Positions 1-12,280 are shown, counted from the stretch's first letter. The stretch: 64,000 nucleotides of DNA from Marvinbryantia formatexigens (GCA_021771035.1 JAETPU010000001.1:62001-126000); one strand, 5' to 3'. The notes: generated by a model not told the origin, from the letters alone. Made by a program: numbers and translations.

Positions 1-984
1 CCCAGCCGGTGCCGGTACTGCTCGTTTGTCTCCCATTCTGTAGAAAAGACCAAAAAGCTCATGGAACCCTATGTGGATCACTTATGCCGGGAGCTCAGGC
101 TGGTGGCGGATCAGGTAAAACAGCTGGGGCTGCGCCTGGAAACCGTCTATTTCGGCGGCGGGACTCCCACCACGCTGACAGCCCAACAGCTCGAGAGGCT
201 TTTTGATACCATCAAAGAACAGTTTGACTTGAGCCATCTTCAGGAGTATACCGTGGAGGCCGGGCGCCCCGACACTATCACCCCCGAAAAGCTGCAGGCT
301 ATCAAAGCCGCGGGCATTACCCGCATCAGCATCAATCCCCAGACGCTCAGCGACAGCGTTTTGCAGGAAATTGGCCGAAGGCATACCACACAGCAGACTT
401 TGGAGGCATTTGCCCTCGCTCGGAAAATGGGATTTGACAACATCAATATGGACTTAATCGCCGGGCTGCCCGGGGATACCTATGAGAGCTTTGTGCAGAC
501 GATAGAGGGTGTTCTGAAGCTGGATCCGGAAAATGTCACATTACATACCCTGTCCGTCAAGCGTGCGGCGGATCTGGCCCGCCAGCCAGATTGGGTATAC
601 CGCCAGCAGCATGAAACAGTAGCCGCTATGCTGGAATATGCCTACCAAAGGTTTGAAGAGCAGGGCCTGCGGCCATACTATCTGTACCGGCAGAAAAACA
701 CCATGGGCAACATGGAGAATGTGGGATTTTGCAAGCCGGGAAAGGAAGGGCTGTACAATGTCTATATCATGGATGAAACCCACTCCATTCTGGCAGTGGG
801 CGCCGGCGGTGTGACAAAGCTGCGTCAGCCCGGCGGAACCTATCTGCAGCGCATATTCAACTTCAAATACCCATATGAATATTTGAGCCGTTTTGACGAT
901 ATACTGACTAGAAAAGGGCAGGTGCCGGAATTTTATGAGAGATACAAAGATGATTCGGACCGTCCCGGTGGAGGAGATCAATGA
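1..984 (+). CDS. hemZ: Coproporphyrinogen dehydrogenase HemZ-type radical SAM protein, 3' part
   Basis: The reading frame is open from the first base, so the gene begins before the window. The first residues read PSRCRYCSF. This is the end of a CxxxCxxC radical-SAM iron-sulfur motif: two cysteines are visible and the first would be the codon just upstream. A glycine-rich YFGGGTPT motif (SAM contact in HemN/HemZ) follows at about residues 50-57, then INPQTL and DLIAGLPGDT strands typical of the radical-SAM barrel. HemZ/HemN-like enzymes are anaerobic coproporphyrinogen III oxidases of haem synthesis; HemZ is the clostridial/Bacillus branch, usually near 490 residues, so about 160 residues are missing. 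The 3' end overlaps the next gene by about 50 bases, suggesting translational coupling. The family is clear; the exact substrate is inferred. Confidence 0.87.
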   Translation, partial: PSRCRYCSFVSHSVEKTKKLMEPYVDHLCRELRLVADQVKQLGLRLETVYFGGGTPTTLTAQQLERLFDTIKEQFDLSHLQEYTVEAGRPDTITPEKLQAIKAAGITRISINPQTLSDSVLQEIGRRHTTQQTLEAFALARKMGFDNINMDLIAGLPGDTYESFVQTIEGVLKLDPENVTLHTLSVKRAADLARQPDWVYRQQHETVAAMLEYAYQRFEEQGLRPYYLYRQKNTMGNMENVGFCKPGKEGLYNVYIMDETHSILAVGAGGVTKLRQPGGTYLQRIFNFKYPYEYLSRFDDILTRKGQVPEFYERYKDDSDRPGGGDQ

Positions 985-1867
985 GAGGGTCTACCTGGAC
1001 CCCCGGGATTTTGTGTATGAATGCGAAAAAGAGTACTCTGATCAGCTTGAGCAGACTGTGACTGATATTTTGGAAAGCGGTAAACGGGTGGTGTTTTTAG
1101 CCGGGCCCTCTGCCAGCGGCAAAACCACTACCGCCAATTTTTTGGCGAACCGCCTGGAACGCCGGGGGATCCACGCCACGGTTGTGTCCATGGACAATTT
1201 TTATTTGGGCAGGGGAAACGTTCCGCTTCTGGAGGACGGAACGGAGGACTATGAAAGCGTCTACGCCTTAGACGTGGGACGTATCAATGCCTGTATGGAT
1301 CAGCTATATGAGTACGGCTGTACCAATTTCCCCATCTTTGATTTTGCGATTGACAGTCCCTCCGACGAAACGCAGACCATTCGAATCGGCGCTGAAAGTA
1401 TTTTGATTGTGGAGGGAATCCATGCTCTGAACCCGCTGTTTTCCCAAAACCAGTTCGGACAGTCGATGGCAAAGCTGTATGTCAGCGTCAACACTCAGTT
1501 TACCTACCGGGACAGGATAGTCTATTCTCCCAGAACGATCCGCTATGTGCGCAGATTGGTGAGGGACTATCATTTCAGAGGACAGCCGCTGGAGAGAACC
1601 ACGGAAATGTGGGGGAATGTCTGCAAAGGCGAAGAACTTTACATCAGGCCGTTTAAGGATCAGGCGGATTGGTGGATTGATTCTACGCTGAATTATGAGG
1701 GCTGTGTATTCCATCACTTTCTGTATACCATCCTCAATGAGAATAAATACCGAATTGGACCTGAACTCAGAGAACTCAATGAGCTGTATGAGATCTTCGA
1801 TTATTTTGATGATATCGACAAGGAGGAGATTCCGGCGGAATCTCTGCTGCACGAATTCATAAAATAG
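935..1867 (+). CDS. Uridine kinase-like nucleoside kinase (P-loop)
   Basis: A 310-residue P-loop kinase of the uridine kinase/phosphoribulokinase family. The Walker A motif GPSASGKTT lies near residues 53-61. It is followed by VVSMDNFY (substrate Asp region), a YALDV segment and ILIVEGIHALNP (Walker B-like), all diagnostic of the family. Many clostridial relatives carry an extra N-terminal TGS-like domain of about 200 residues; this one starts directly before the kinase fold. The likely reaction is NTP-dependent phosphorylation of uridine/cytidine or a related nucleoside, in the cytosol; true substrate is unknown. The start at 935 lies inside hemZ and has only a weak AGGTG ribosome site; ATG at 950 is an alternative. 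The overlap suggests co-expression with hemZ. Confidence 0.85.
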   Translation: MRDTKMIRTVPVEEINERVYLDPRDFVYECEKEYSDQLEQTVTDILESGKRVVFLAGPSASGKTTTANFLANRLERRGIHATVVSMDNFYLGRGNVPLLEDGTEDYESVYALDVGRINACMDQLYEYGCTNFPIFDFAIDSPSDETQTIRIGAESILIVEGIHALNPLFSQNQFGQSMAKLYVSVNTQFTYRDRIVYSPRTIRYVRRLVRDYHFRGQPLERTTEMWGNVCKGEELYIRPFKDQADWWIDSTLNYEGCVFHHFLYTILNENKYRIGPELRELNELYEIFDYFDDIDKEEIPAESLLHEFIK

Positions 1868-1906
1868 GAACGAGAGATTCTCAGGAGACGGAGTATAACC
1901 TGGTGC

Positions 1907-1935
1907 TTGAATTCTTGGAAAGAATCGCCTATAAT
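1907..1935 (+). promoter_or_regulatory. Putative sigma-A promoter
   Basis: TTGAAT, a 17-base spacer, then a perfect TATAAT. It lies about 200 bases before the zinc-ribbon gene, leaving a long leader that contains two inverted repeats. Consensus match by eye only. Confidence 0.55.
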
Positions 1936-2071
1936 CAGACAAAACCCTTTCCGCGAAGGCGGCATTGGGCAGCGCTTTCACAATGGACGGCGCCGGAGTG
2001 GGAAACTTGGACTCGGCGCCGGGGACGGTCCTGCGTTTGAAGAAAGACTTTTAAACGTCATTTTGTGCCAT

Positions 2072-2092
2072 TTCGAATTCTGAGAATTCGAA
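2072..2092. repeat. Inverted repeat, 9-bp arms around 3 bases
   Basis: TTCGAATTC / GAATTCGAA separated by TGA, about 50 bases before the zinc-ribbon gene start. No T-tract follows, so it does not look like a terminator. A second, 7-bp GC-rich repeat (GGCGCCG at 1989 and its complement at 2014) lies just upstream. It could be an operator or a leader hairpin. Confidence 0.5.
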
Positions 2093-2144
2093 TGAGATCG
2101 CGCACGCGGAGCGGGCACAATTCCGGAAAGGAAGGAAGATTGGG

Positions 2145-2621
2145 ATGGAAGTTATCGGTGAACTGGTCAATAAGGCGAAAACCGTGACAGATTTTGTAGG
2201 CAAAAAGGCAGGGGAAGTTCTCGACGTTTCCAGGCTGAAACTGGGCAGCGCGCAGCTGCAGGCGGGGATCCGCAGAAATTTTGAGCATTTAGGAGAGCTT
2301 GTCTATCATGCCCATGTGAGCGGCAGGGATGTGCAGCCGGTCATTTCACAGTGTATTGCCGACATTCAAAAGCAAATCGAGGAGCTGGAGGCTTTGGAAG
2401 AAAAACTCCGGTCCTGTCAGCATCGGAAAATTTGCCCACAGTGCGGCGCACCGGTAAAACCGGATCAGAATTACTGTGCCAAATGCGGAAAGCAGCAGGA
2501 AAGTGCAGCAGGGGCTCAGCTAAAAGCAGAAAAGCCGGCGGACAGCTGTGATTCACAGCTCCAGGAAGAAGAGGAGATGGCCGTTTTTAATCAGCCCCTT
2601 GACACCTTCTTGGACCGCTGA
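2145..2621 (+). CDS. Zinc-ribbon protein with helical N-terminus
   Basis: A 158-residue cytosolic-looking protein. The first about 85 residues are helical and charged and end in a coiled-coil-like stretch (IEELEALEEKL). Then comes a zinc ribbon with two CxxC knuckles, CPQCG and CAKCG (about residues 104-122), and an acidic glutamine-rich tail. There is no signal peptide or membrane segment. The start is supported by GGAAAGGAAGGAAG about 8 bases upstream. Proteins of this shape are common in Clostridia but have no assigned function. It stands 61 bases before the flippase gene, apparently in the same transcript. Nothing visible indicates an enzymatic activity. Confidence 0.75.
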   Translation: MEVIGELVNKAKTVTDFVGKKAGEVLDVSRLKLGSAQLQAGIRRNFEHLGELVYHAHVSGRDVQPVISQCIADIQKQIEELEALEEKLRSCQHRKICPQCGAPVKPDQNYCAKCGKQQESAAGAQLKAEKPADSCDSQLQEEEEMAVFNQPLDTFLDR

Positions 2622-2682
2622 TTCCTTGACGGCGGACGGTTTATTGACGCCGTATAAGAACTGCAAAAAATGACAAGAATGG

Positions 2683-4437
2683 ATGTGGACGACTTTGGCA
2701 CAACGAACAAAGCAGAACTTCCTGCACGGGGCCTTAATTTTGGTTGTTGGAACGATTATTGTGAAGATAATCGGAGCGGTGTATAAAATTCCGATCACGA
2801 ACCTGCTGGGCGGAACGGGATTCGGATATTTTAACACGGCATATAACCTGTTCAACCCGATTTATGCCCTGGCTGTGGCGGGGCTTCCTGTTGCGGTTGC
2901 GCGGATGGTCTCAGAGAATATGGCGAAAAAGCGCTATCGGGACATTCGGCGCATTATGGGAATTTCATCCTCGCTGTTTTTTGTCACCGGTTCCATCGGC
3001 CTGATTATCATGTTGCTGGGTTCCAATCTGTTTGTAAAAATGGTGGGAAACCAGGAGGCGCTGATTTCTGTCCTGGTTATGGCGCCGTCGGTGTTTTTCT
3101 GCTGCATTATGTCGGCCTACCGCGGATATTATGAGGGTATGCGCAATATGTACCCTACCGCAATTTCCCAAATCATTGAAGCCATTGCCAAGCTGGTGTT
3201 CGGCGTGGCGCTGGCCTATTTGATGATCCATATCGGCCTGAACCAATATGAAACCACCAAAATGGTGTTCGGCAAGGCGGTGTCGTCCCTGGAAGAGGCC
3301 AAACAGGCCGTGCTGCCCTATGCCTCTGCCGGAGCTATCGGAGGCGTGACCCTCAGTACCTTTGTGGGCGCGTTATATCTGTGGATTCGCCATCGAATCC
3401 GCGGAGATGGCATCAGTAAGGAGGAAATGCGGGCGTCACCGGCACCGCGTTCCTCCAAGGCACTCACCCGGCAGTTGATCCGCATTGCGATTCCTGTTTG
3501 TCTTGGGGCGCTGGTACTCAATCTGACCTCCTTAATTGACCTCACCACCCTGATGAACCGTATGCAGACTGCAATGGGCCGCAACTCGGCGGAATTTCTG
3601 AAAATGTATCAGGGACTCATTCCCGCCGGAATGGAGCAGTCCCGGATTCCCAATTACCTGTACGGTTCCTATAACGCAGCGCTGACCATTTTTAACCTGG
3701 TTCCGGCTATCACCACCACTTTTGGTGTCAGTGCCCTGCCCAATGTGGCTTCGGCGTGGGCTGTGCGAAATCTTCAGGCTACCAAGCGCAATGTGGAAAG
3801 CGTATTGAGAGTTACCTCTCTGATAGCGGTGCCGGCGGGGCTGGCGTTGTTTGCGCTCAGCGGCCCGATTCTCAATCTTTTATTCCCCTCCAGGCCCCAG
3901 GAGGCCGCAATTGCTGCGCCCATGCTGCAGGTTTTGGGCATCGCCGTCATCTTTGTCTCCATGGCAACTCCCATCAACAGCATTCTGCAGGCGATTGGCC
4001 AGGAAAAGCTGCCGGTACGCTTCATGCTGGTGGGCGGAAGCCTGAAGCTGATTATCAATTTTATTTTTGTGGCAATTCCCAGTATCAATATCCACAGTGC
4101 CCCTTATGGAACGGTGGTCTGTTATGCTTTCATTGTGGTGGCGGCGCTCATAGCGCTGAGTAAATCCACCGGAATCCGTATCAACTTTCTCAGTGTGTTT
4201 ATAAAGCCCCTGGTGGCGGGCGGCCTGTGTGCAGCCTCTGCCTGGGTTTCCCATTCGCTGCTGGGGAAAGTAATTGGCTCCCCCAGTATCGTTACGGTTC
4301 TGGCTATCCTGATCGGCGTGTGTGTATACGCGCTTGCTATCCTTTTAATCCGCGGAATTGCCCGGGACGACGTGGTAATGCTGCCTAAGGGGGAAAAAAT
4401 TGCAAAAATACTTGAAAAAAGAGGTTTAATAGGGTAA
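2683..4437 (+). CDS. Polysaccharide/lipid flippase of the MOP superfamily (SpoVB/YabM-like)
   Basis: A 584-residue polytopic membrane protein with about 14 hydrophobic segments. The N-terminal block (GALILVVGTIIVKIIGAVYKI) and the following NLLGGTGFGYFNTAYN and LAVAGLPVAVARMVSEN segments are characteristic of the SpoVB/YabM/MurJ-type polysaccharide biosynthesis branch of the MOP superfamily. Such proteins move lipid-linked wall or polysaccharide precursors across the cytoplasmic membrane. The gene sits directly before mazG, HU and rqcP, matching the B. subtilis yabM-yabN-yabO order, so the YabM-like assignment rests on both sequence and synteny. Lipid II versus another substrate cannot be decided. 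No strong Shine-Dalgarno sequence is visible before the ATG. Confidence 0.85.
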   Translation: MWTTLAQRTKQNFLHGALILVVGTIIVKIIGAVYKIPITNLLGGTGFGYFNTAYNLFNPIYALAVAGLPVAVARMVSENMAKKRYRDIRRIMGISSSLFFVTGSIGLIIMLLGSNLFVKMVGNQEALISVLVMAPSVFFCCIMSAYRGYYEGMRNMYPTAISQIIEAIAKLVFGVALAYLMIHIGLNQYETTKMVFGKAVSSLEEAKQAVLPYASAGAIGGVTLSTFVGALYLWIRHRIRGDGISKEEMRASPAPRSSKALTRQLIRIAIPVCLGALVLNLTSLIDLTTLMNRMQTAMGRNSAEFLKMYQGLIPAGMEQSRIPNYLYGSYNAALTIFNLVPAITTTFGVSALPNVASAWAVRNLQATKRNVESVLRVTSLIAVPAGLALFALSGPILNLLFPSRPQEAAIAAPMLQVLGIAVIFVSMATPINSILQAIGQEKLPVRFMLVGGSLKLIINFIFVAIPSINIHSAPYGTVVCYAFIVVAALIALSKSTGIRINFLSVFIKPLVAGGLCAASAWVSHSLLGKVIGSPSIVTVLAILIGVCVYALAILLIRGIARDDVVMLPKGEKIAKILEKRGLIG

Positions 4438-4509
4438 TATAGTTACTGTTGTCCAAAGAAGTTGTCAAATCATGTGATTTGGGATGAAATGCAGAGGAAG
4501 GGGATTCCG

Positions 4510-5313
4510 ATGGCGATTGATTTTCAGAAAAAGGACCAATATACCATGGAGGATCTTCTCGCTATCATGAATATTCTTCGTTCTCCTGAGGGCTGCCCCT
4601 GGGATAGGGAACAGACCCATGAGAGCATCCGCAAAAACTTTTTGGAAGAAACTTATGAGGCGGTAGAGGCCATTGACTCCAGGGATCCTGTGCTCCTGCG
4701 CGAGGAATTGGGGGATGTCCTTCTTCAGGTGGTATTCCATGCGCGTATGGAGGAGGAACAGGGCGGCTTTACCTTTGACGATGTCTGCGATGGTGTCTGC
4801 AAAAAGCTGGTACTTCGGCATCCCCATATTTTCGGCGATGTTGAGGCCAGTACCTCTCAGGAGGTTCTAAAGAACTGGGATGCCATAAAAAAAGAGGAGA
4901 AGAAGCAGGAAACGTTTACCGATTCTCTCAACAGTGTTCCCAGAGTGCTCCCCGCATTGATGCGCAGTTCTAAGATACAGCACCGGGCGGCACGGGCAGG
5001 GTTTGATTTTGCTGACGCCTGTCAGGCTTTGGAATGTGTTCCCAGGGAAACTCAGGAGCTCCAAGAGGCGATGCAGGGCAAAAATGAGCAGGAGATTGAA
5101 GAGGAACTGGGTGATCTGCTCTTTTCAGTTGTGAATGTAGCCCGTTTGAGCGGTCTTGACGCCGAGGAGTGCCTTACAAGAGCCAGTGATAAGTTTATCC
5201 GTCGTTTTTCCAAGGTGGAGGAATTGGCAAAGGAGAAAGATCTTCCAATGCCTGGAACTTCCATGGAGGAATTGGATCAGCTTTGGCAGGAAGTTAAAGT
5301 GAATGACAGATGA
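4510..5313 (+). CDS. mazG: Nucleoside triphosphate pyrophosphohydrolase MazG
   Basis: 267 residues with two all-alpha MazG domains. The first contains GCPWDREQTHESIRKNFLEE and EELGDVLLQVVFHA, with the EExxE-type and LGD metal-binding acids; the second contains EIEEELGDLLFSVVNVARL. MazG hydrolyses nucleoside triphosphates to monophosphates and pyrophosphate, cleaning damaged or excess NTPs. An upstream TTG at 4462 would add 16 residues, but ATG 4510 has AGGAAGGGG 7 bases before it and begins near the family's usual start, so it is preferred. The gene lies between the flippase and HU genes, like yabN in B. subtilis, though shorter because YabN carries an extra methylase-like domain that is absent here. 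Confidence 0.92.
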   Translation: MAIDFQKKDQYTMEDLLAIMNILRSPEGCPWDREQTHESIRKNFLEETYEAVEAIDSRDPVLLREELGDVLLQVVFHARMEEEQGGFTFDDVCDGVCKKLVLRHPHIFGDVEASTSQEVLKNWDAIKKEEKKQETFTDSLNSVPRVLPALMRSSKIQHRAARAGFDFADACQALECVPRETQELQEAMQGKNEQEIEEELGDLLFSVVNVARLSGLDAEECLTRASDKFIRRFSKVEELAKEKDLPMPGTSMEELDQLWQEVKVNDR

Positions 5314-5361
5314 TTTTAGTCTGTTAATAGAATATAATTTTTACATGGAGGACGAAATAAA

Positions 5362-5637
5362 ATGACAAAGATTGAATTGGTTGCTGCAGTAGCTCAGAAG
5401 GCTGAACTGTCCAAGAAGGACAGCGAGAAGGCTGTTAATGCCGTTGTTGAGGCTATCACAGAGGCTCTTGCCCAGGGAGATAAGGTTCAGCTGGTTGGCT
5501 TTGGTACTTTTGAGGTAAAGTCCCGTGCTGAGAGAAAGGGAATCAATCCCAGAACGAAAGAGGAGATCACTATCCCTGCTTCCAAGCTGCCGGCATTTAA
5601 GGCTGGTAAGGCTCTGAAGGATTCTGTCGCAAAATAA
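5362..5637 (+). CDS. hup: HU-family DNA-binding protein
   Basis: 91 residues, the standard HU length. It begins [20 protein letters not shown] and contains the [18 protein letters not shown] segment, which forms the beta arm that intercalates into the DNA minor groove, followed by [19 protein letters not shown] is an abundant nucleoid protein that bends and compacts DNA as a dimer. The ribosome site GGAGGACGAAATAAA precedes the ATG. A TATAAT box at 5333-5338 may give it its own promoter, although no good -35 is visible. Codon use is strongly biased towards common codons, as expected for an abundant protein. HU between mazG and the S4 gene is a frequent clostridial arrangement. Confidence 0.96.
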   Translation: MTKIELVAAVAQKAELSKKDSEKAVNAVVEAITEALAQGDKVQLVGFGTFEVKSRAERKGINPRTKEEITIPASKLPAFKAGKALKDSVAK

Positions 5638-5765
5638 GCTGTCTGCGGTTTTATCGTGTTGAGAGAGGCTTTTGGGAATAGGCGGGAATCAGCGGTTATG
5701 CGGATTTGCCTGAACCTGGGAGTCTCTTTTAATTTTGTAATTTGGATGTTTGGGGAGGAAATTTT

Positions 5766-6005
5766 GTGAGACTGGACAAGTATTTGAAAGTAACCCGCTT
5801 AATCAAACGCAGAACTATCGCCAATGAGGCCTGCGATGCCGGGCGGATTGCCGTAAACGGAAAGCCCGCCAGAGCTTCCTACGATGTGAAGGAAAATGAT
5901 GTCATTGAAATTAATATGGGAACTAAGCCTCTGAAAGTGCGGGTACTCAAAGTGAGCGAATATGCCACTAAGGAGGACGCCTCCAGCAATTATGAGGTCC
6001 TTTAG
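5766..6005 (+). CDS. rqcP: S4-domain ribosome quality-control factor RqcP (YabO/Hsp15-like)
   Basis: 79 residues, almost entirely an S4 RNA-binding domain: VRLDKYLKVTRLIKRRTIANE, then AGRIAVNGKPARASYDVK and GDxIxI-like NDVIEI. The RqcP/YabO family binds 50S subunits carrying stuck nascent chains and helps RqcH add alanine tails. The GTG at 5766 is chosen because GGGGAGGAAATTTT lies immediately upstream and because relatives begin at this MRLDKYLK position; an ATG at 5742 would add 8 unconserved residues. It follows HU in the flippase-mazG-HU cluster. The yabP and yabQ spore genes that often follow are not here; a terminator comes next. Confidence 0.9.
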   Translation: MRLDKYLKVTRLIKRRTIANEACDAGRIAVNGKPARASYDVKENDVIEINMGTKPLKVRVLKVSEYATKEDASSNYEVL

Positions 6006-6076
6006 TCCTTCGAAAGTGTTCACTGCGTAGAATAGTTCCGGCAGATATAAATTCGTCAGAGCTTTGCTGCAGATTG

Positions 6077-6113
6077 AAAAAGGGAACTGGCATTGGTATG
6101 CCGGTTCCCTTTT
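6077..6113 (+). terminator. Intrinsic terminator after rqcP
   Basis: A 16-bp stem (AAAAGGGAACTGGCAT with its complement, one G-U pair) and a TGGT loop, ending in CCCTTTT. It closes the flippase-mazG-HU-rqcP unit. Confidence 0.8.
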
Positions 6114-6593
6114 CCGGTTTTCAGTGCCTTTGAGGCAATAAGCCGTATTATCTGATTTCGAAAACAGGATTCACGGTTAAAACGGCAGAAACCGCCTTGT
6201 GACGTTTACGGTGTTTGAATTTATGCAGTGGATTTCCGGAAAGCCCAAAGGAGAGATAGCGGGTATCCGCCTAAATTGGGCCAATATAAGCCGCCTGTTC
6301 CGCTGGCAGCGCTGACTGAAAGTTACTTTCATTTGTTTGTTCTATATTTAAGATTTAAGCTTGTATTCCCTTGTTCCGTGTGAAAAATTGGGAAGCTGCG
6401 TTTTTGTGGACCTCCCGGCACTCAGAGTACCCGCTGCCGGCAGGGGAGAATAGACTTTTGAAAGGTGCTGGCCTTTTGGCAAACACGCTACCGCTTATCC
6501 TAAAACTGAGGCAGAAAAGCTTCAGAGAACTGCACATTCGGACAAGAAACATTCAACGGCAAATAAAACAGTGAAAAACTCCGCGGTTTTGTA
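6114..6593. other. Gene-free stretch before the beta-galactosidase promoter
   Basis: About 480 bases. The longest open frames (about 65 codons near 6371-6574 on plus and 6355-6552 on minus) overlap each other, lack ribosome sites and resemble nothing known. I see no clear gene or RNA here. Confidence 0.4.
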
Positions 6594-6622
6594 TTGCTAT
6601 CCTCAGGAATATCCGCTATAAT
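6594..6622 (+). promoter_or_regulatory. Putative promoter for the beta-galactosidase genes
   Basis: TTGCTA, a 17-base spacer and TATAAT. Transcription would start near 6629, immediately before the leader hairpin at 6634. Confidence 0.6.
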
Positions 6623-6633
6623 CAAGGCAACGG

Positions 6634-9775
<3,142 letters not shown>

Positions 9776-9840
9776 AGCTTTCCGTATGACCGGCACAGTC
9801 GCAATCATACATTCAAAACTAAACAGAGCTGCGGGATTGT

Positions 9841-9875
9841 ACCGTCCACGCCGGGCGGTGACGGGCCTGGACGGT
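9841..9875. repeat. Intergenic hairpin between the two galactosidase genes
   Basis: ACCGTCCA and TGGACGGT pair perfectly over a GC-rich interior. No T-tract follows, so it may be an mRNA processing or stability element rather than a terminator. It lies about 30 bases before the GH42 start. Confidence 0.5.
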
Positions 9876-9907
9876 ATATATCGCCGATTTAAAGAAAGGA
9901 TTGGTTT

Positions 9908-11965
9908 GTGAAAATGAGCAATCAAGCTCTCACTCCAAGATTCCCCAAGATGCTTCACGGCGGGGATTATAACCCGGACCAGTGGCTGGACTGCCCGGAG
10001 ATTTTAGAAGAAGATATCCGGCTGATGAAAAAGGCCCACTGCAACTGTATGTCCCTGGCAATTTTCGCCTGGGCAACACTGGAGCCCGAAGAGGGCGTTT
10101 ATCGGTTTGAGTGGCTGGATTCCATTATCAACCGGCTGTATGAAAACGGAATTTACACCATTTTGGCAACACCCAGCGGCGCCAGGCCGCAGTGGATGGC
10201 ACAGAAGTATCCCGAGGTGCTGCGGGTAACTCAGGACAGGCACCGCAATCTGTTTGGACAGCGGCACAACCACTGCCTGACTTCGCCTGTGTATCGGGAA
10301 AAGGTACGCCAGATCAACACCAAGCTGGCTGAGAGATATGCCGGGAATCCGGCGGTGATCCTCTGGCACATTTCCAACGAGTACAGCGGAGAGTGCCATT
10401 GTGAGCTGTGCCAGGCGGCCTTTCGGGAGTATTTGAAGGAAAAATACAAGACGCTGGACGCTCTGAACCATGCCTGGTGGACCCATTTCTGGAGCCACAC
10501 CTATACGGATTGGTCGCAGATTCAGTCTCCCTCCGCCAGGGGAGAGACTTTGGTGCATGGGTTAAACCTGGATTGGAAGCGCTTTACCACCCTGCAGACT
10601 GCGGATTTCATTCACAATGAGGTACAGGCAGTTAAGAGTGTCAATCCTGAGATTCCCACCACTATCAACATGATGATGTACTTTGACGGGCTGGATTATC
10701 ACGTCATTAAAAATGAGGTGGATGTCATCTCCTGGGACGCCTATCCTCTGTGGCATTCGCCTGGAGATGAAACCCTGGTGGCGGCAGAATTTGCCATGTA
10801 TCATGATTTGATGCGTTCTCTTAAACATAAGCCCTTCCTGCTTATGGAGAGCTGCCCCAGCGCAACCAACTGGCAGCCTGTCAGCAAATTAAAGCGCCCG
10901 GGGATGCATCTGCTCTCCTCTCTGCAGGCGGTGGCGCACGGTTCCGATTCTGTCCAGTATTTCCAGTGGCGTAAGGGGAGGGGCTCCTCTGAAAAGTTCC
11001 ATGGTTCCGTTTTGGACCACTACGGAAAGAGCGACACCCGGGTATTCCGGGACGTCACCCAAGTGGGGAAAGCTTTGGAAAAACTCCAGTGCCTGTATGA
11101 CAGCAATGTCCAGGCACAGGCAGCGGTTATTTTTGATGTGGAAAATGCCTGGGCGGTTGCGGATTCCCAGGGGCCTCGCAACTGTGGTATTAAATACCGT
11201 GAAACCGTCTTAGATCACTACCGCGCTTTGTGGGAACAGGGAGTGTCCACGGATGTCATTGACATGACCTGCGATTTGACGCCTTACCGCTTGGTGATTG
11301 CGCCGATGACCTATCTGTTGAGGGACGGATTTGCCAAGAGAGTCCGCGAGTTTGTAGAGAACGGCGGAACCTTTGTAAGCACTTACTGGAGCGGAATCGT
11401 CAATTCCACAGATCTCTGTTATCTGGGCGGTATGCCTGGAGATGGGCTGATGGAGGTCCTGGGATTGCGCAGCGAGGAAATCGATTCCCTGTATGATGGG
11501 GAGCATAACACCATCCAGGCGGCAGCCGGCATGGCGGAAAACGGTTTGGCACAGAGCTATCAGGCTAGCGAGTTGTGCGATCTAATCCATTGCAGCACTG
11601 CTCAGCCGCTGTACACCTATGGAGAGGACTTCTATGCGGGACGCCCCGCCGTGACGGTCAATTCCTTTGGCGCGGGAAAAGCCTATTATATTGCCTCCCG
11701 AAATGAGCACGCCTTCCAGCGTGATTTCTTTGAACAGCTGGTGAAGGAAGCTGGAATAGTCCCGAATTTGCCGGCGCCGCTGCCCCATGGGGTTACAGTC
11801 GGACGGCGGATTGGGGACAGGGAATATCTGTTTATACAGAACTTTGTAGGCGAGCCCCGTACCCTGACGCTGCCCGGAACCTATGAGGAGCTTCTAAGCG
11901 GGGATATCCTGAGCGGCGAAGTAACGCTGACTCCCTACGATATCCGGGTTTTAGTGAAACAATAA
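9908..11965 (+). CDS. GH42 beta-galactosidase
   Basis: 685 residues, normal for GH42. It begins with the family signature LHGGDYNPDQWLD. The acid/base is E158 (HISNEYSGECHCELCQ, which also has the zinc-site cysteines) and the nucleophile is E314 (LLMESCPSATNW). The trimerisation domain (AAVIFDVENAWA) and small C-terminal beta domain are present. There is no signal peptide. GH42 enzymes often act on galacto-oligosaccharides or plant galactans rather than lactose, so it probably complements the GH2 enzyme just upstream. GTG 9908 has AAAGAAAGGA about 7 bases before it; ATG 9914 is two codons later. A strong terminator follows. Confidence 0.95.
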   Translation: MKMSNQALTPRFPKMLHGGDYNPDQWLDCPEILEEDIRLMKKAHCNCMSLAIFAWATLEPEEGVYRFEWLDSIINRLYENGIYTILATPSGARPQWMAQKYPEVLRVTQDRHRNLFGQRHNHCLTSPVYREKVRQINTKLAERYAGNPAVILWHISNEYSGECHCELCQAAFREYLKEKYKTLDALNHAWWTHFWSHTYTDWSQIQSPSARGETLVHGLNLDWKRFTTLQTADFIHNEVQAVKSVNPEIPTTINMMMYFDGLDYHVIKNEVDVISWDAYPLWHSPGDETLVAAEFAMYHDLMRSLKHKPFLLMESCPSATNWQPVSKLKRPGMHLLSSLQAVAHGSDSVQYFQWRKGRGSSEKFHGSVLDHYGKSDTRVFRDVTQVGKALEKLQCLYDSNVQAQAAVIFDVENAWAVADSQGPRNCGIKYRETVLDHYRALWEQGVSTDVIDMTCDLTPYRLVIAPMTYLLRDGFAKRVREFVENGGTFVSTYWSGIVNSTDLCYLGGMPGDGLMEVLGLRSEEIDSLYDGEHNTIQAAAGMAENGLAQSYQASELCDLIHCSTAQPLYTYGEDFYAGRPAVTVNSFGAGKAYYIASRNEHAFQRDFFEQLVKEAGIVPNLPAPLPHGVTVGRRIGDREYLFIQNFVGEPRTLTLPGTYEELLSGDILSGEVTLTPYDIRVLVKQ

Positions 11966-11980
11966 AATAGGATTATCTTA

Positions 11981-12033
11981 AAAACACGGCCCTGCGGGAT
12001 GAAGCCAACCATTCCGCAAGGGCCGTGTTTTTT
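11981..12033 (+). terminator. Intrinsic terminator after the GH42 gene
   Basis: AAAACACGGCCCT with its complement AGGGCCGTGTTTT, inner CCCGC/GCGG-type pairing, then TTTTTT. It ends the galactosidase unit. Confidence 0.9.
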
Positions 12034-12280
12034 AGTAATACACCATCTGGCCCAATCCCAATGCAGCAGCCCAACAGCAATAATCCTGAAATTAGCGGTG
12101 AACTCACGGTTTTCCAGACTGTAAAGGGGCCTAGTACCGGTATGGATTTTAAAAGGGAATCGAAACTTTTCCCATGTCGTGAGCGTGATGCACAACCTGT
12201 AAACAAGCTCTCTTGTATCGCAGGGGAAAGTTCTTTGCTGCCTGCCAGTAGAATTCGTGAGTTTGGAAAGTGCAGGCAAT

